NCBI GenBank assembly: GCA_027382625.1
Contig: JAJKFJ010021283.1
Coordinates: 1 to 16,027 of the forward strand
Length of the DNA: 16,027 nt
Source of the DNA: Tetmemena sp. SeJ-2015
Lineage: Eukaryota > Ciliophora > Spirotrichea > Sporadotrichida > Oxytrichidae
Direction of reading: 5' to 3'
Shown: piece after piece, positions 7,596 through 16,027 of the stretch
Layout: every line of letters begins with the position of its first letter
How positions within the stretch are numbered: the first letter of the stretch is position 1
Made by a program: the position numbers and the translations under genes
The notes under the pieces: generated by a model
Told to the model about the DNA's origin: nothing
The model's database searches: none
What the model saw: only the letters and a program-made list of their open reading frames with translations

Positions 7596-7927
7596 ATTAA
7601 TTAAGTCGTAATTTAAATTAATTCACCCAATCCATTAAATATAACTAGATTATAAAAAAAGATCTTAAACTGCAGCGAAAACAGGAGCTATCAGGCAACT
7701 CGGCCATCTCTCCTCAATTTTTGTTAACAGTCGCTAGATAATTTAACTTTGAAAATAAACGCTAAATTCAAAATATTAAATTAATAATTTGGCCACACTC
7801 AAAAGATGCCACTTCTTTGAAAGTTTACAAATCTAAAACCAGGTATGAACCTGAGTTGTCCAAGATATAGGCAAAAAACCGTTATCAGCTATCTCCCTCT
7901 TTAAAATATAATAAAAAAATAAATTGA
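7596..7927 (+). pseudogene. Possible continuation or separate decayed basic protein
   Basis: The frame of the preceding gene stays open from 7596 to TGA 7818-7820 after two closely spaced TGA codons (7581, 7593). It reads PNPLNITRLQKKILNCSENR and then FCQQSLDNLTLKINAKFKIL. A one-base shift near 7806 would continue it as SLKVYKSKTRYEPELSKIQ to TGA 7925-7927. There is no ATG at its head. The G+C-richer patch 7665-7735 favours coding, but the support is only frame continuity. It may be the 3' part of the same transposon protein or a chance frame. Confidence 0.25.
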
Positions 7928-8383
7928 AATTATTACTTAATTAAGTTATTATAATTTTCTTAAGATTAAAATCGTTATTAAATTGTGCATACCCTCGAAC
8001 ACCTAATCATATCCATCATTTAATCATATAGGAATTAATAATGCACAACTTATTCTAACTATTTATGGGTTTTAGAGGTTTTGATTTATCTCTCAGAAAC
8101 AGTATTATCATGAATGATAGATTTGTGGATAGTTTTCACATAGTTAATAAGATTAAAATTCATAAAATAATTATCTTAAATTAAGAGCTGTGATATTAGT
8201 TCTTTCAGCTTCTTGAAGAATATTTGAAATAATTTCTGATTTTTTAAAATAGGCTATCTTTAAAAAGCAGTCTATAATAATTAAAATAAATATAAATGAT
8301 TTAGTCATAGCACATTTTGAAATGGCTTGTATTTAGATTAGTTGGTAATATTAAATTAATTTTATATTTATATATAAGTGTTA
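7928..8383. other. AT-rich region with a telomere-like word
   Basis: No gene is supported. At 8067-8083 the sequence GGGTTTTAGAGGTTTTG has two G-T4 units with a spacing near that of G4T4 telomere repeats. It could be a degenerate transposon terminus, but two units are too few to claim it. Confidence 0.3.
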
Positions 8384-9599
8384 TATTGTAGTATTGGCAT
8401 TGATTTTGTAAATTTTATTAAAAATACATGAGGGTTCACAGGCAGTTATAGAGAAGAGGCTGAGTTTCCTGATGTAGTTGGCAAGATGCTGCGTGGCAGT
8501 TGACTTTTCATATTTAAAATCTCAGTGGACGATATTGAGCTGAAGTTTAATTATTAAAACCCTAGTGGAATCTTAATTACGCCTTAATTAAATTTGAAAA
8601 CATGCCGAACATATTTGCATTTTAGACTATTGGAACATTCTGGGATTAGACTATTAGAGCAAATGAGTAGGAATGAACAAGAATCTGAGAATGGAGAAAA
8701 TATATCACATGTATTAAAGTGTAGTTAAATATCCCAATAGTATAAATAGAGATAATGAAGTCAGAGAATTAAGATAATAGAGAGTGAAATAAAAGAGGTT
8801 TGATATGAAAATTAGATAAGCATTCTATTTGCAATTGCATAAGAAGGAGTTCTCCTGAAATACTAAGCCAACTAATCTGCGCAGAATTGTCTCCTTTATG
8901 TATTCCTTCCTACTACTCATTTTCCCAAAACTTCTGCAATGATAGCTCCTCTGGCCATGTAATCATTTTTTCTTAAGGGAACCTTTTTGGATGTTATCAA
9001 GATGGATCAGCCTCTGTATCCTTTTTTGCTCCACATGCCCGAGTTATCATTCGCAGCAAATTCTTCACTCTAGAAAGCGCTTCGCATTGGCGATTCCCGG
9101 CAGTTAGTTGGGCTGTCGACGATTTCATCTAGAACCTCCAGAGCAGACAGGATTCATTTATAATCTTGTTTGATAATTATTAATTCGTTTATTGTTTCAC
9201 TCTCTATTATCTTAATTCTCTGACTTCATTATCTCTATTTATACTATTGGGATATTTAACTACACTTTAATACATGTGATATATTTTCTCCATTCTCAGA
9301 TTCTTGTTCATTCCTACTCATTTGCTCTAATAGTCTAATCCCAGAATGTTCCAATAGTCTAAAATGCAAATATGTTCGGCATGTTTTCAAATTTAATTAA
9401 GGCGTAATTAAGATTCCACTAGGGTTTTAATAATTAAACTTCAGCTCAATATCGTCCACTGAGATTTTAAATATGAAAAGTCAACTGCCACGCAGCATCT
9501 TGCCAACTACATCAGGAAACTCAGCCTCTTCTCTATAACTGCCTGTGAACCCTCATGTATTTTTAATAAAATTTACAAAATCAATGCCAATCTACAATA
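8384..9599. repeat. Near-perfect 405-bp inverted repeat (fold-back duplication 3)
   Basis: Arms are 8384-8789 and 9195-9599; I see essentially complete identity except one single-base indel near the outer end (GTAGTATTGG against GTAGATTGG). The spacer, 8790-9194, is 405 bp, the same length as an arm. The minus-strand frame of the right arm continues without a shift both outward to 9813 and inward through the spacer, so the right arm appears to be the source and the left arm an inverted copy. No target duplication or internal transposase is apparent. Confidence 0.95.
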
Positions 9600-9813
9600 G
9601 TATTGAAGGAGCGCAAAAGTATGCATTTTCTTTAAGATTAGAATTGCACATATTGCATTAGAGCCTGAAAAAATTTCCTCCATTTGCTAGGACATTGCTT
9701 ATCAGTGCTTCAGAGCATTTAAAACACTGAATATTCTCAAGCTTTGTTTTTGGAATGCCATATTTTTTACCTCTCAGCGGTCTAATTTTTAAAATAAATA
9801 ATAAGTTAATCTT
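8917..9813 (-). pseudogene. Zinc-ribbon protein, possibly transposase-like, with in-frame TGAs
   Basis: One minus-strand frame runs 299 codons from 9813 to TGA 8919-8917 without a frameshift, interrupted by TGA at 9553, 9481, 9226, 9154 and 9007. The first 86 codons are free of TGA and hold CFKC (9726-9715) and, 19 residues later, CNMC, preceded by NGGNFFRLQ. This C-x2-C...C-x2-C layout is that of a zinc ribbon, such as those at the N-terminus of IS1595/Merlin-type transposases. Later parts read SVDDIELKFNYQNPSG, LLEHSGIRLLEQMSRNEQES and ALEVLDEIVDSPTNCRESP. No DDE triad is identified. TAA/TAG are read as Gln throughout. TGA density is about that expected by chance, so either TGA is sense here or the gene is dead. 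No ATG start is seen; an intron may precede 9800. The spacer is also open on the plus strand. Confidence 0.4.
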
Positions 9814-9956
9814 TCATATTTTCTTTAAAATATTGTTTGCAAAACCAATCTGCAGGATAAAATCTACAATTTGAGATAAATAACAAAATTTTATCTTTTG
9901 AAAAATTTAAAGGAGATAAATCATCAAATTCGTTTATTTTTATCATAAAACAGATA

Positions 9957-9989
9957 AATCTATCAAAATCTTGATGATTTTGATAGATT
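9957..9989. repeat. Perfect 14-bp stem, 5-nt loop hairpin
   Basis: AATCTATCAAAATC at 9957-9970 pairs perfectly with 9976-9989 around the loop TTGAT. It lies just upstream, in transcription terms, of the start of the zinc-ribbon frame on the minus strand. A role as a transcript signal is possible, but such palindromes are cheap in AT-rich DNA. Confidence 0.7.
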
Positions 9990-12169
9990 AAATGGAATAA
10001 AATTTTTTGAAAAGAATGGCATGACTTATTATTCCAATGAAAATTGAATTAAAAAGATAAAATTTAGACTCTCAGATTAGAAATAATTGAGACTAGATTT
10101 GCCAGAAATTATTTCTTTAGTCAATAAGAATTATATCCTTATACATAATTTATATAAATTTATATAAATTTTAAATTAATAATTGTAAGTATTAGTGGAA
10201 AAATTAAACTACAGAAAAAGAGAAGTAAGTTATTTAGAAGCTTTATTTTAGCTAATAATTGATAGCTATTATTTTATTGCTCGGCCATTCTCCAAAGAAT
10301 TATACAGCAGACAAGTTTTTATTGAGAAATTTAAGAGAAATTAAATCAACAATTAATTGAAAAACTAAAATTTTATAAATTTTGAATGAAAAATCTAAAT
10401 TTGCAATAAATTTTGAAATATTTTAACATAATGAAGACCTTGTAATATTTTTTATTTTTAATCTAAAATTAAATTTATGATAATATTAAATAAGGAGTCT
10501 TTATTTGATTAAATTATTTTATGTCTTTATATTTTTATAAATTTTTTTTTTAAATTAGGTCTATGCGCATGCAATAAAAACCCAATTTAAAAAGATTATT
10601 AAGATTTTAAAAAAGAAGAGATGAATAAGTTAGACGTTAATAAATTACACAATTTATTTATTCATATAAATTTATCTTTCCTCTCTTTTGAATTTTACTA
10701 TTAATAATCATTAAAAAATATTGCTAAGAGGTATATGAGCAGCTCTTTCAAACTCATGCATTTAAAACCAATCAAAAGGATGCAAAAGATTTCATTACAT
10801 AAATTAAAATAAATAATTGCAAATATAGGATTTAACCGGAAATAGAATTAAAGTATATTCAAGGAATAGCAAGTATCTTCATTATATTAATTATTATATA
10901 ATAATATAAATTCATTCAATTTTAAATATTATAAACACTTTTCTAGTTTATGACATATCATAATCAGGTGTTATACGTAGTCGCCCTTAAGTATAGATAT
11001 ATAATAAAAACTCAAACATCCTGACACACTCGTTGGCCAATCTTTCTGATTCTATCTGAGAACTTATTACTAGATCCGAAGCCCACCAGTTCACGATTAG
11101 GTGACACATTCAAGTAAATAAAAAGAAGAATATTTTATGGGCTTTGCATAAAATCATATCTCGATAACTGACGTCAATTCAGCGTATTTATTATTCTTAC
11201 AATTTTAATTTCTCCATGTAGTTCTAACAATTTTCGGGGAAGAGGTCGAACGGACTAACTTAGAGAAGCAATTTTGTTCTTGCCCTGCTTCGTGGTTCTA
11301 GTTCACACATTTATTTCATTTAAAACATTCGATATCTCGTTCTTTGGCTTATTAATAGCCTTCTCATTAAAAGCAAAAAACTCAAAGGCTTATTTTGCGA
11401 ATTATTTCAAGCTTGTTATTTTACAATCTGGATTTCAAAATTAAATCTTTCTAATTAGCAACCTTGATAATTTTAAATAATATTTGTATTAAGTGGCAGA
11501 GAAATTCTCCAAGTTTAATGCATAATAAAAAAGGCAGAGGCTAGAAAAATTCGTTAAAAATCTCCTTAATTACTATTTCACCTCTAATATAGAAGATTAA
11601 CAAAAAAGAGCTACTCATTATATTTTTTTACTATATAGCAAAATGAAGATATAAAAGCTTTTTACCTGTTCATTCTCATATTTTTGCTTCTAAAAGTTTT
11701 TAATTATATTCATAAATATATTTGTAAAATAATTATATTTTGGGTATTTAATGAGAACTACATATTGCTTTCAATCTATAATTATAAGTATAATTTGAAT
11801 TTAATAAGATAATAGATATTTGGCTTAATAGATATCACTCAATCCCCTTAAAACTACTTGCGCTAATTTTGCATGATTAATTTGACATCTCAAATAATTT
11901 TATATGGCTTAAATTTTAAAATTCATGATTATCAAAGGTCTTTGCCAAAGCTAACATTGCAAAAACTTTTTCAATCAATCACATTTGTCTTTTTAATATG
12001 ATGAATTTCAATTTATAAATTAATTAAGTAGGATAGGCTGAGATAGAGACATTTACTGTCAACTATTTAATGCCCTTGCTTCATTGAGTTTAACATCCTA
12101 TAATTAGTTTAGAAATTAATGCATTATATATGAAAAACATCAAGTATTTAAGTGAAGGGTGAATGGTTT
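9990..12169. other. Long AT-rich region without a supported gene
   Basis: Mostly low-complexity DNA, including a short tandem of TTTATATAAA-type units near 10150-10172. A G+C-richer patch at 10970-11310 is open in several frames on both strands when TAA/TAG are sense, for example a minus-strand ATG frame MCHLIVNWWASD near 11110 and a competing frame ELVGFGSSNKFSDR. Because strands and frames compete and no motif decides, no gene is called. Confidence 0.4.
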
Positions 12170-12526
12170 ATGATGAACCTTGAAGCTGAACAAGAAAACA
12201 CAACTCCCCAAGTTAGATTTCCTTGAGCCGAGATTAATGGCCCTTTCATCTCTTTTTTGGTAAGTCTTGCTATGAGTAATGGTTGTGATCAAAATATCAA
12301 TGGGAACTTATGGGGAAATTGTAGGCTATGTTATATGTTAAATATTTTAAGTCTCCTGCTGATATATAATTTCAGCAAGACCTTTACCATTATTCTGCAC
12401 TATGCAATTTTGATAGAGGAGCTTCTTAACGGAACATCCTTGACCTAGCAGGAGACCTAAAAGATTTTCCCTCCTCCATGGCTTATTATTAATAACAGAG
12501 GATTTTTAGGGCAGAGCATTGTTTGA
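12170..12526 (+). pseudogene. Candidate membrane-associated protein, one in-frame TGA
   Basis: Tandem ATGs at 12170 and 12173 begin MMNLEAEQENTTPQVRFP, then TGA at 12224-12226. The same frame then stays open for 99 codons to TGA 12524-12526, with 63 codons (12257-12445) free of any stop. The middle has a Cys-containing stretch (MSNGCDQNINGNLWGNCRLC) followed by a hydrophobic segment (MLNILSLLLIYNF) that could span a membrane. The tail reads QKIFPPPWLIINNRG. After the second TGA the frame continues open (KIQATKKGEQQGCLYYRV) into repeat copy B. The DNA is richer in G+C than the surroundings. I do not recognise a family. It is either a decayed gene or one in which TGA is read through. The 10-bp inverted repeat GTCTCCTGCT (12351-12360 and 12447-12456) lies inside it. 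Confidence 0.3.
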
Positions 12527-12800
12527 AAAATTCAGGCTACTAAGAAAGGTGAATAGCAGGGATGCTTGTATTATAGAGTCCAGCTTATTCCTCAGCCCTA
12601 ACGGAAGTGGCTAGCCTCAGTCAATTAATAAGACATGGGTTCCCAGAGATATTTCTTGAGTATCTCCTTAATTCTGCTTAAATTTTAAAATTCATTATAA
12701 ATTCTTAAAATTCAAAAGCACCTCTTAAATAATTACTTGGTTTTAATTTGCCTGATGAATAAGATACTCTCACAGATAGATAGTATTTAACTAATATAGT

Positions 12801-13362
12801 AGGAATTTTAATTAAAATTGGTGATTGGTTAAAATAATAAATGGAGAGTTGCAACTTAGTGTCTGTTGAAATAACAAATTCACCCCATGATCTGCAGCTT
12901 GTTCGATAGAGAATCAAAAATTAATATGAGTTTCTTCTTTAATCATCTTCACAGCATCTCTCAGCAGTGAGATAAAACTCAGGCATTCTTCATCTTCATC
13001 TTCTTCATCTGAACTTTGTGTCACTTATAACTCTTGACTGAGCGCTCCCACAGAAAAGTTACAAGAATAAAAAGTTCTTAGAGTTTGATGCTGAATCGAA
13101 TGGTGTAATAATTATTTTAATCTGACACACTTCACCTGCCACTGATTTATTCCATTTTAATTTAATATCTAATTTATTCTCTTTTTTATTAAATTCTCAG
13201 CTATAATGAAACTGAATTTAATTATGATATGGCATTTAAAATTTGGAGCTAAATTTCAATTTCTTTTAAGATATTAGTGAACTCTGCTATACTGGTACCT
13301 TAGATGATTTCTTGCTATCTTTAATAGATCAGCCGTGAAGTCAAGTGCTGTAATTAAAAAAA
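12801..13362 (-). repeat. Dispersed repeat family, copy B
   Basis: This is the longest well-kept copy of the repeat also found at 4641-5195 and, as a fragment, at 14965-15056. The match extends from the TTAATTAAAATTGGTG segment to TTTAATAGATC near 13323 and TAATTAA at about 13353. The coding signal is on the minus strand. No terminal repeats or target duplications are evident, so the mode of dispersal is unknown. Confidence 0.75.
12914..13255 (-). pseudogene. 113-codon frame in repeat copy B, acidic helical protein
   Basis: The minus-strand frame is open from 13255, behind a TGA, to TGA 12916-12914, 113 codons with TAA/TAG as Gln. It contains IAENLIKKRINQILN, INQWQVKCVRLK, a Cys residue, SQELQVTQ, an acidic run SSDEEDEDEE and ISLLRDAVKMIKEETHINF. 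After TGA the same frame continues FSIEQAADHGVN, and SIEQA..xxGVN is also present in copy A. The agreement of register between the two copies across about 350 bp is the main evidence that this is coding. No ATG begins the frame; the start may be lost or lie beyond an intron. The acidic run comes from a TTC/ATC-rich microsatellite-like stretch at 12988-13011. Family not recognised. Confidence 0.4.
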
Positions 13363-14502
13363 AGCAGTCGAATCTCTCACAGAGGATCTTGAGAATCCTC
13401 TCTATTTACTACAAAAACTCAGGACTAGAACTTTACAAATTTATGATAGTGATTGCCAATGTATGTACCTTCCATACTTTTACCAATATAAATAAGGGAT
13501 AATAAACCTTTGAAGAATTAAAGTTTTTACGATTCATAAACTCCAAAACTTAATCTTATAGGATGTGGGCAATTTTCATCAGCATTTTCTCCCCATAATC
13601 GATCATTAGTTACTCATTTTAGTATCTTAAACTAAGATCTAAGCGAATTTCTAACAGAGGGCTGTATTCTTCTCATACATAATATGTATTGCTAAATATA
13701 GGAGTTTCAGTGTTATCTCCTTTGAGTATACAAAGAAATTACCTTTACATTAAATTTAAATTTTAGAAATTTATCTATATATTTTTCGATATTCGAAATT
13801 TTCAAATGTCTTCTTTAATAGTTTTACTATTTATTTTTTCTACCGCTTACCATGTAATTCTGAACATATTAGTTTATTGATTAAAATTATAACATGGATA
13901 ATAAAAAGTCTAAATTTCATCAGTCTTACTCTAATAACAAAATCTCCGATTGGTTCTGATTACTACTATTTCAAATAATTTAATATTTATCTTTGAAACT
14001 AAATCTAAACTACACAGTCTATTCATCATCTATATCGAGAGCTATAAATATTTAGTTACACTATTTTAATTTAAAAAGCAATGTACCATTTTCCGATAAA
14101 CGTGAAGTCACTAGTTATTCTTCCTTTGATAACCTTACTGTAGTTAGTTCCATCTTCATTATTCTCTTAAATTTATATCAAATTAAAATTCTCGAATTTT
14201 TGACGAATCAAGAATTCCGCTCCCGAGAAGCTTCCTTATCAAAATAAAAAACTTAATTTTGTTCTTAACTGAACTTTAAAAGTTGCTCTTATTTTGATGA
14301 CTATTAAATATACTAAATATAGTTTTGAATTTAATAAAAAAAACTATTAAATTAATAATAAATATTATAATATTGAAATCCTTGGCAGTTACAGTGTGAT
14401 ATTTTGGTCATAATCTCTAGTCAGAGAACTCATATCGTAATGGTGGTCGAATATACTCCAAAAAATAAAATTAAATAAGCTATTGAACAAGCTCGATATT
14501 GA
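13363..14502. other. AT-rich region, nothing supported
   Basis: I see no gene, repeat or signal with support. A patch near 13360-13450 contains AGAGGATCTTGAGAATCCTCT (a palindrome-like stretch at about 13380-13400) but no frame around it is distinctive. Confidence 0.35.
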
Positions 14503-14982
14503 ACTAGCTACTTTAAAATTAAATGGTCAGCATATTACAACTCTTCATTTATTATTTTAACTTAATTTCTGCTTACATTTAAATATCAACTATAATAAAT
14601 TATTCCTTCAAAAGTGAATTATTTTCTTAGCTCTTATCCACTTGCTTTTAATCTAAAATGCTATTATTCTGGATTTTTTTTACTTTTTTGCTTAAATAAA
14701 AAGTCTGTAAATGTGGAATGGACCTTTTGGATAATTCTTTTCACCAAAGTTATACTCATAAATCCATTTTCGCTCCATATTTTCAGGCAAGAGAGAGCGA
14801 CTAGATTCCATTTATCAACAAATAAAAAATAAATTAATCATAATACAAATTATGGATAAGCATTTATAGGTAATCTATCAAATATTTTTATGCCTCCTAA
14901 TAGTTTAAATAAAAATTATATTTTTGAAAATGTAAAATAAATTCTTTGTGAATATTATAATGGAAAATTAAATTAAAATTGG
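14503..14982 (+). other. 160-codon TGA-free frame, uncertain coding
   Basis: From 14503 to TGA 14983-14985 the plus strand has no TGA for 160 codons, with 72 codons (14614-14829) free of all stops. It would encode a hydrophobic, aromatic-rich N-terminal part (YYSGFFLLFCLN, WTFWIILFTKVILI) and a soluble tail (RQERATRFHLSTNKK). No ATG is in frame near the start, and the 3' end runs into repeat copy C. AT-rich DNA tends to yield such hydrophobic strings, so this is recorded as a frame, not claimed as a gene. Confidence 0.2.
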
Positions 14983-15056
14983 TGAGTGGTTAAAATAATA
15001 AATAAAAAGTTGCAACTTCAGGGCAGTTGAAATCGCAGATTCACCCTCTTGATCTA
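14965..15056 (-). repeat. Dispersed repeat family, copy C (fragment)
   Basis: About 90 bp match the low-coordinate end of copies A and B: TTAAATTAAAATTGGTGAGTGG, then AATAATAAAT, AGTTGCAACTT and CAGATTCACCC. The match stops near 15056, where the others continue into the GTTCGATAGA segment. This is a truncated copy and holds only the 3' end of the minus-strand frame. Confidence 0.75.
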
Positions 15057-16027
15057 AAATGAAAATAAAAAGAAAAATAATTGCAAATTCATTCTTTAAA
15101 TTAATAAACTAAGGCTTAAGAGAAGAAGTTAATCCCCTTATTCCTCCCTCTATCAAGCGAGACATAATTTTGAGAAAATATTATTTTTTATAAACATTAA
15201 CCCATATACTTAAAAATAAATAGTGAATAGATATTAATGATCATTATATATGATATACACGCATTCCCAAAATTACAGAAAGACTTAATTAAGACAAGGC
15301 AGATCTCTCAATCTAAAAAAGCATAAATCCGGAAAATGAAAAAGTCTGACCCTCTTTTTTTAATATATCATTAGATAGAGCGTGAGACGGAGACAAAGAA
15401 ACACCTAGGTTTTACCTCACTAGCAATTTTCTATGATGAGATAAGTCGATTCGAAATTTACTCTAATCATTTGCGATAGGACACATTTGACTTGCTATAA
15501 TTTAGGTTAAACTCTCTATATTTTCATCTATTGATCTCCTATATTTATGGTATTTTTTATAATAAGAATGATTCTTACATCCAGATGATTCTATATGAAC
15601 AAAAAAATAATTCGGAACAACATTTAAAGCTATTTTTTCCTTAGAATAAGAGAGATAAAATGCGGTTTTTTCAAAATTTTATATTTCCTTTTTTATTTTC
15701 TCATTTAAATTTAAATTTTAAAAACATTTTTATTAAATTTAAATTTTAATTTTAATTTATGGTTTTTTTTTTAATTAAAAAAATTTGATATTTTTTTCAT
15801 TTTTTAAAAAAAAAAAAAATTTACCAAAAAAATAAACATTTTTATTTATTTAATCCAAAAATAATGCCAAAATATGCATTTTTACCAACTTCGGGGACCA
15901 TTTTGGAGCTTATAGACACAAAATCTATGGATGAAAAAAGAAATTTGTGGATTTATCGTATATGCTCTATCTATCTATCCATACAGATTTTTATTTAAGC
16001 ACTAAAAAAAGTGGTCAAAAAAATGAA
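15057..16027. other. AT-rich end of window
   Basis: Mostly AT DNA, with long A and T runs at 15690-15850 that resemble those at 160-300. The last 130 bases are slightly richer in G+C (CTTCGGGGACC near 15890, then a short CTAT tandem near 15970) and open in two frames to the window edge. A gene could start there, but one edge and no motif do not allow a call. Confidence 0.35.

Noticed and set aside
8818..9220. Plus-strand frame open for over 130 codons across the spacer of the third inverted repeat
   Set aside because: Its L/S/P/F-rich composition is typical of the antisense of a coding strand, and only the minus-strand frame is continuous with the zinc-ribbon segment outside the repeat. The choice is not certain because the minus frame holds TGAs.
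10920..11330. Possible genes in a G+C-richer patch
   Set aside because: Several frames on both strands look protein-like once TAA/TAG are sense; nothing chooses among them.
12351..12456. 10-bp inverted repeat GTCTCCTGCT
   Set aside because: Short arms 86 bp apart inside a candidate gene; compatible with chance.
12705..12917. Minus-strand 70-codon frame MILYRTSCRSWGEF
   Set aside because: It lies in repeat copy B in a register different from the one conserved between copies A and B.
1..16027. tRNA or rRNA genes, CRISPR arrays and bacterial-type promoters
   Set aside because: No cloverleaf, regular repeat-spacer array or conserved rRNA segment was seen on either strand, and the DNA is not bacterial in character.

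Overview
The window looks like germline (micronuclear) DNA of a ciliate. It is strongly AT-rich, there is almost no long frame in the standard code, and many frames open up when TAA and TAG are read as glutamine. The clearest case is a pair of related 59-codon frames at 5263-5815: TAA/TAG codons recur at the same positions in both copies and both frames reach TGA at the same place. A decayed IS630/Tc1-type transposase of the kind carried by TBE elements points to a spirotrich of the Oxytricha/Stylonychia type. The role of TGA is unclear. It ends several frames, but it also stands where the transposase family has a conserved Trp, and coding similarity continues past it in one duplicated gene. 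A karyorelict- or Condylostoma-like code, or simple decay, are both possible. Nothing suggests bacterial DNA: there are no operons, Shine-Dalgarno sites or tRNAs.

Layout. 1-354: homopolymer-rich AT DNA ending in a splice-acceptor-like tract. 355-903: a candidate gene with a histone-fold-like C-terminus, interrupted by two AT-rich blocks bounded by short direct repeats, as expected of internal eliminated sequences (IES). A small convergent frame follows (931-1122). 1751-2166: a complete-looking 123-aa gene if a 44-nt intron is removed. 3235-3792: a near-perfect 248-bp inverted repeat built on a coding segment. 3854-4177: a decayed Lys/Glu/Gln-rich gene on the minus strand, also with a candidate 44-nt intron. 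4641-5195, 12801-13362 and 14965-15056: three copies of one dispersed repeat with a minus-strand coding frame. 5249-5795: a second inverted repeat with one copy of a small gene on each arm. 5952-7583: transposon relic with a frameshifted DD34E transposase followed by a 187-codon frame. 8384-9599: a third inverted repeat, with 405-bp arms, overlapping a minus-strand frame that begins with a zinc-ribbon-like motif. 9814-12169 and 13363-16027: mostly AT-rich DNA with little I can support. 12170-12526: another candidate gene.

The recurring theme is fold-back duplication. In the first and third inverted repeats one arm lies in a frame that continues into the spacer (in the third, also into the outer flank), so that arm looks like the source and the other like an inverted copy. 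No cooperating pathway can be inferred from the remaining genes. Frames called here depend on the ciliate code. In AT-rich DNA with only TGA as a stop, open frames arise easily, so confidence is kept low unless a motif, an intron or a second copy supports the call.
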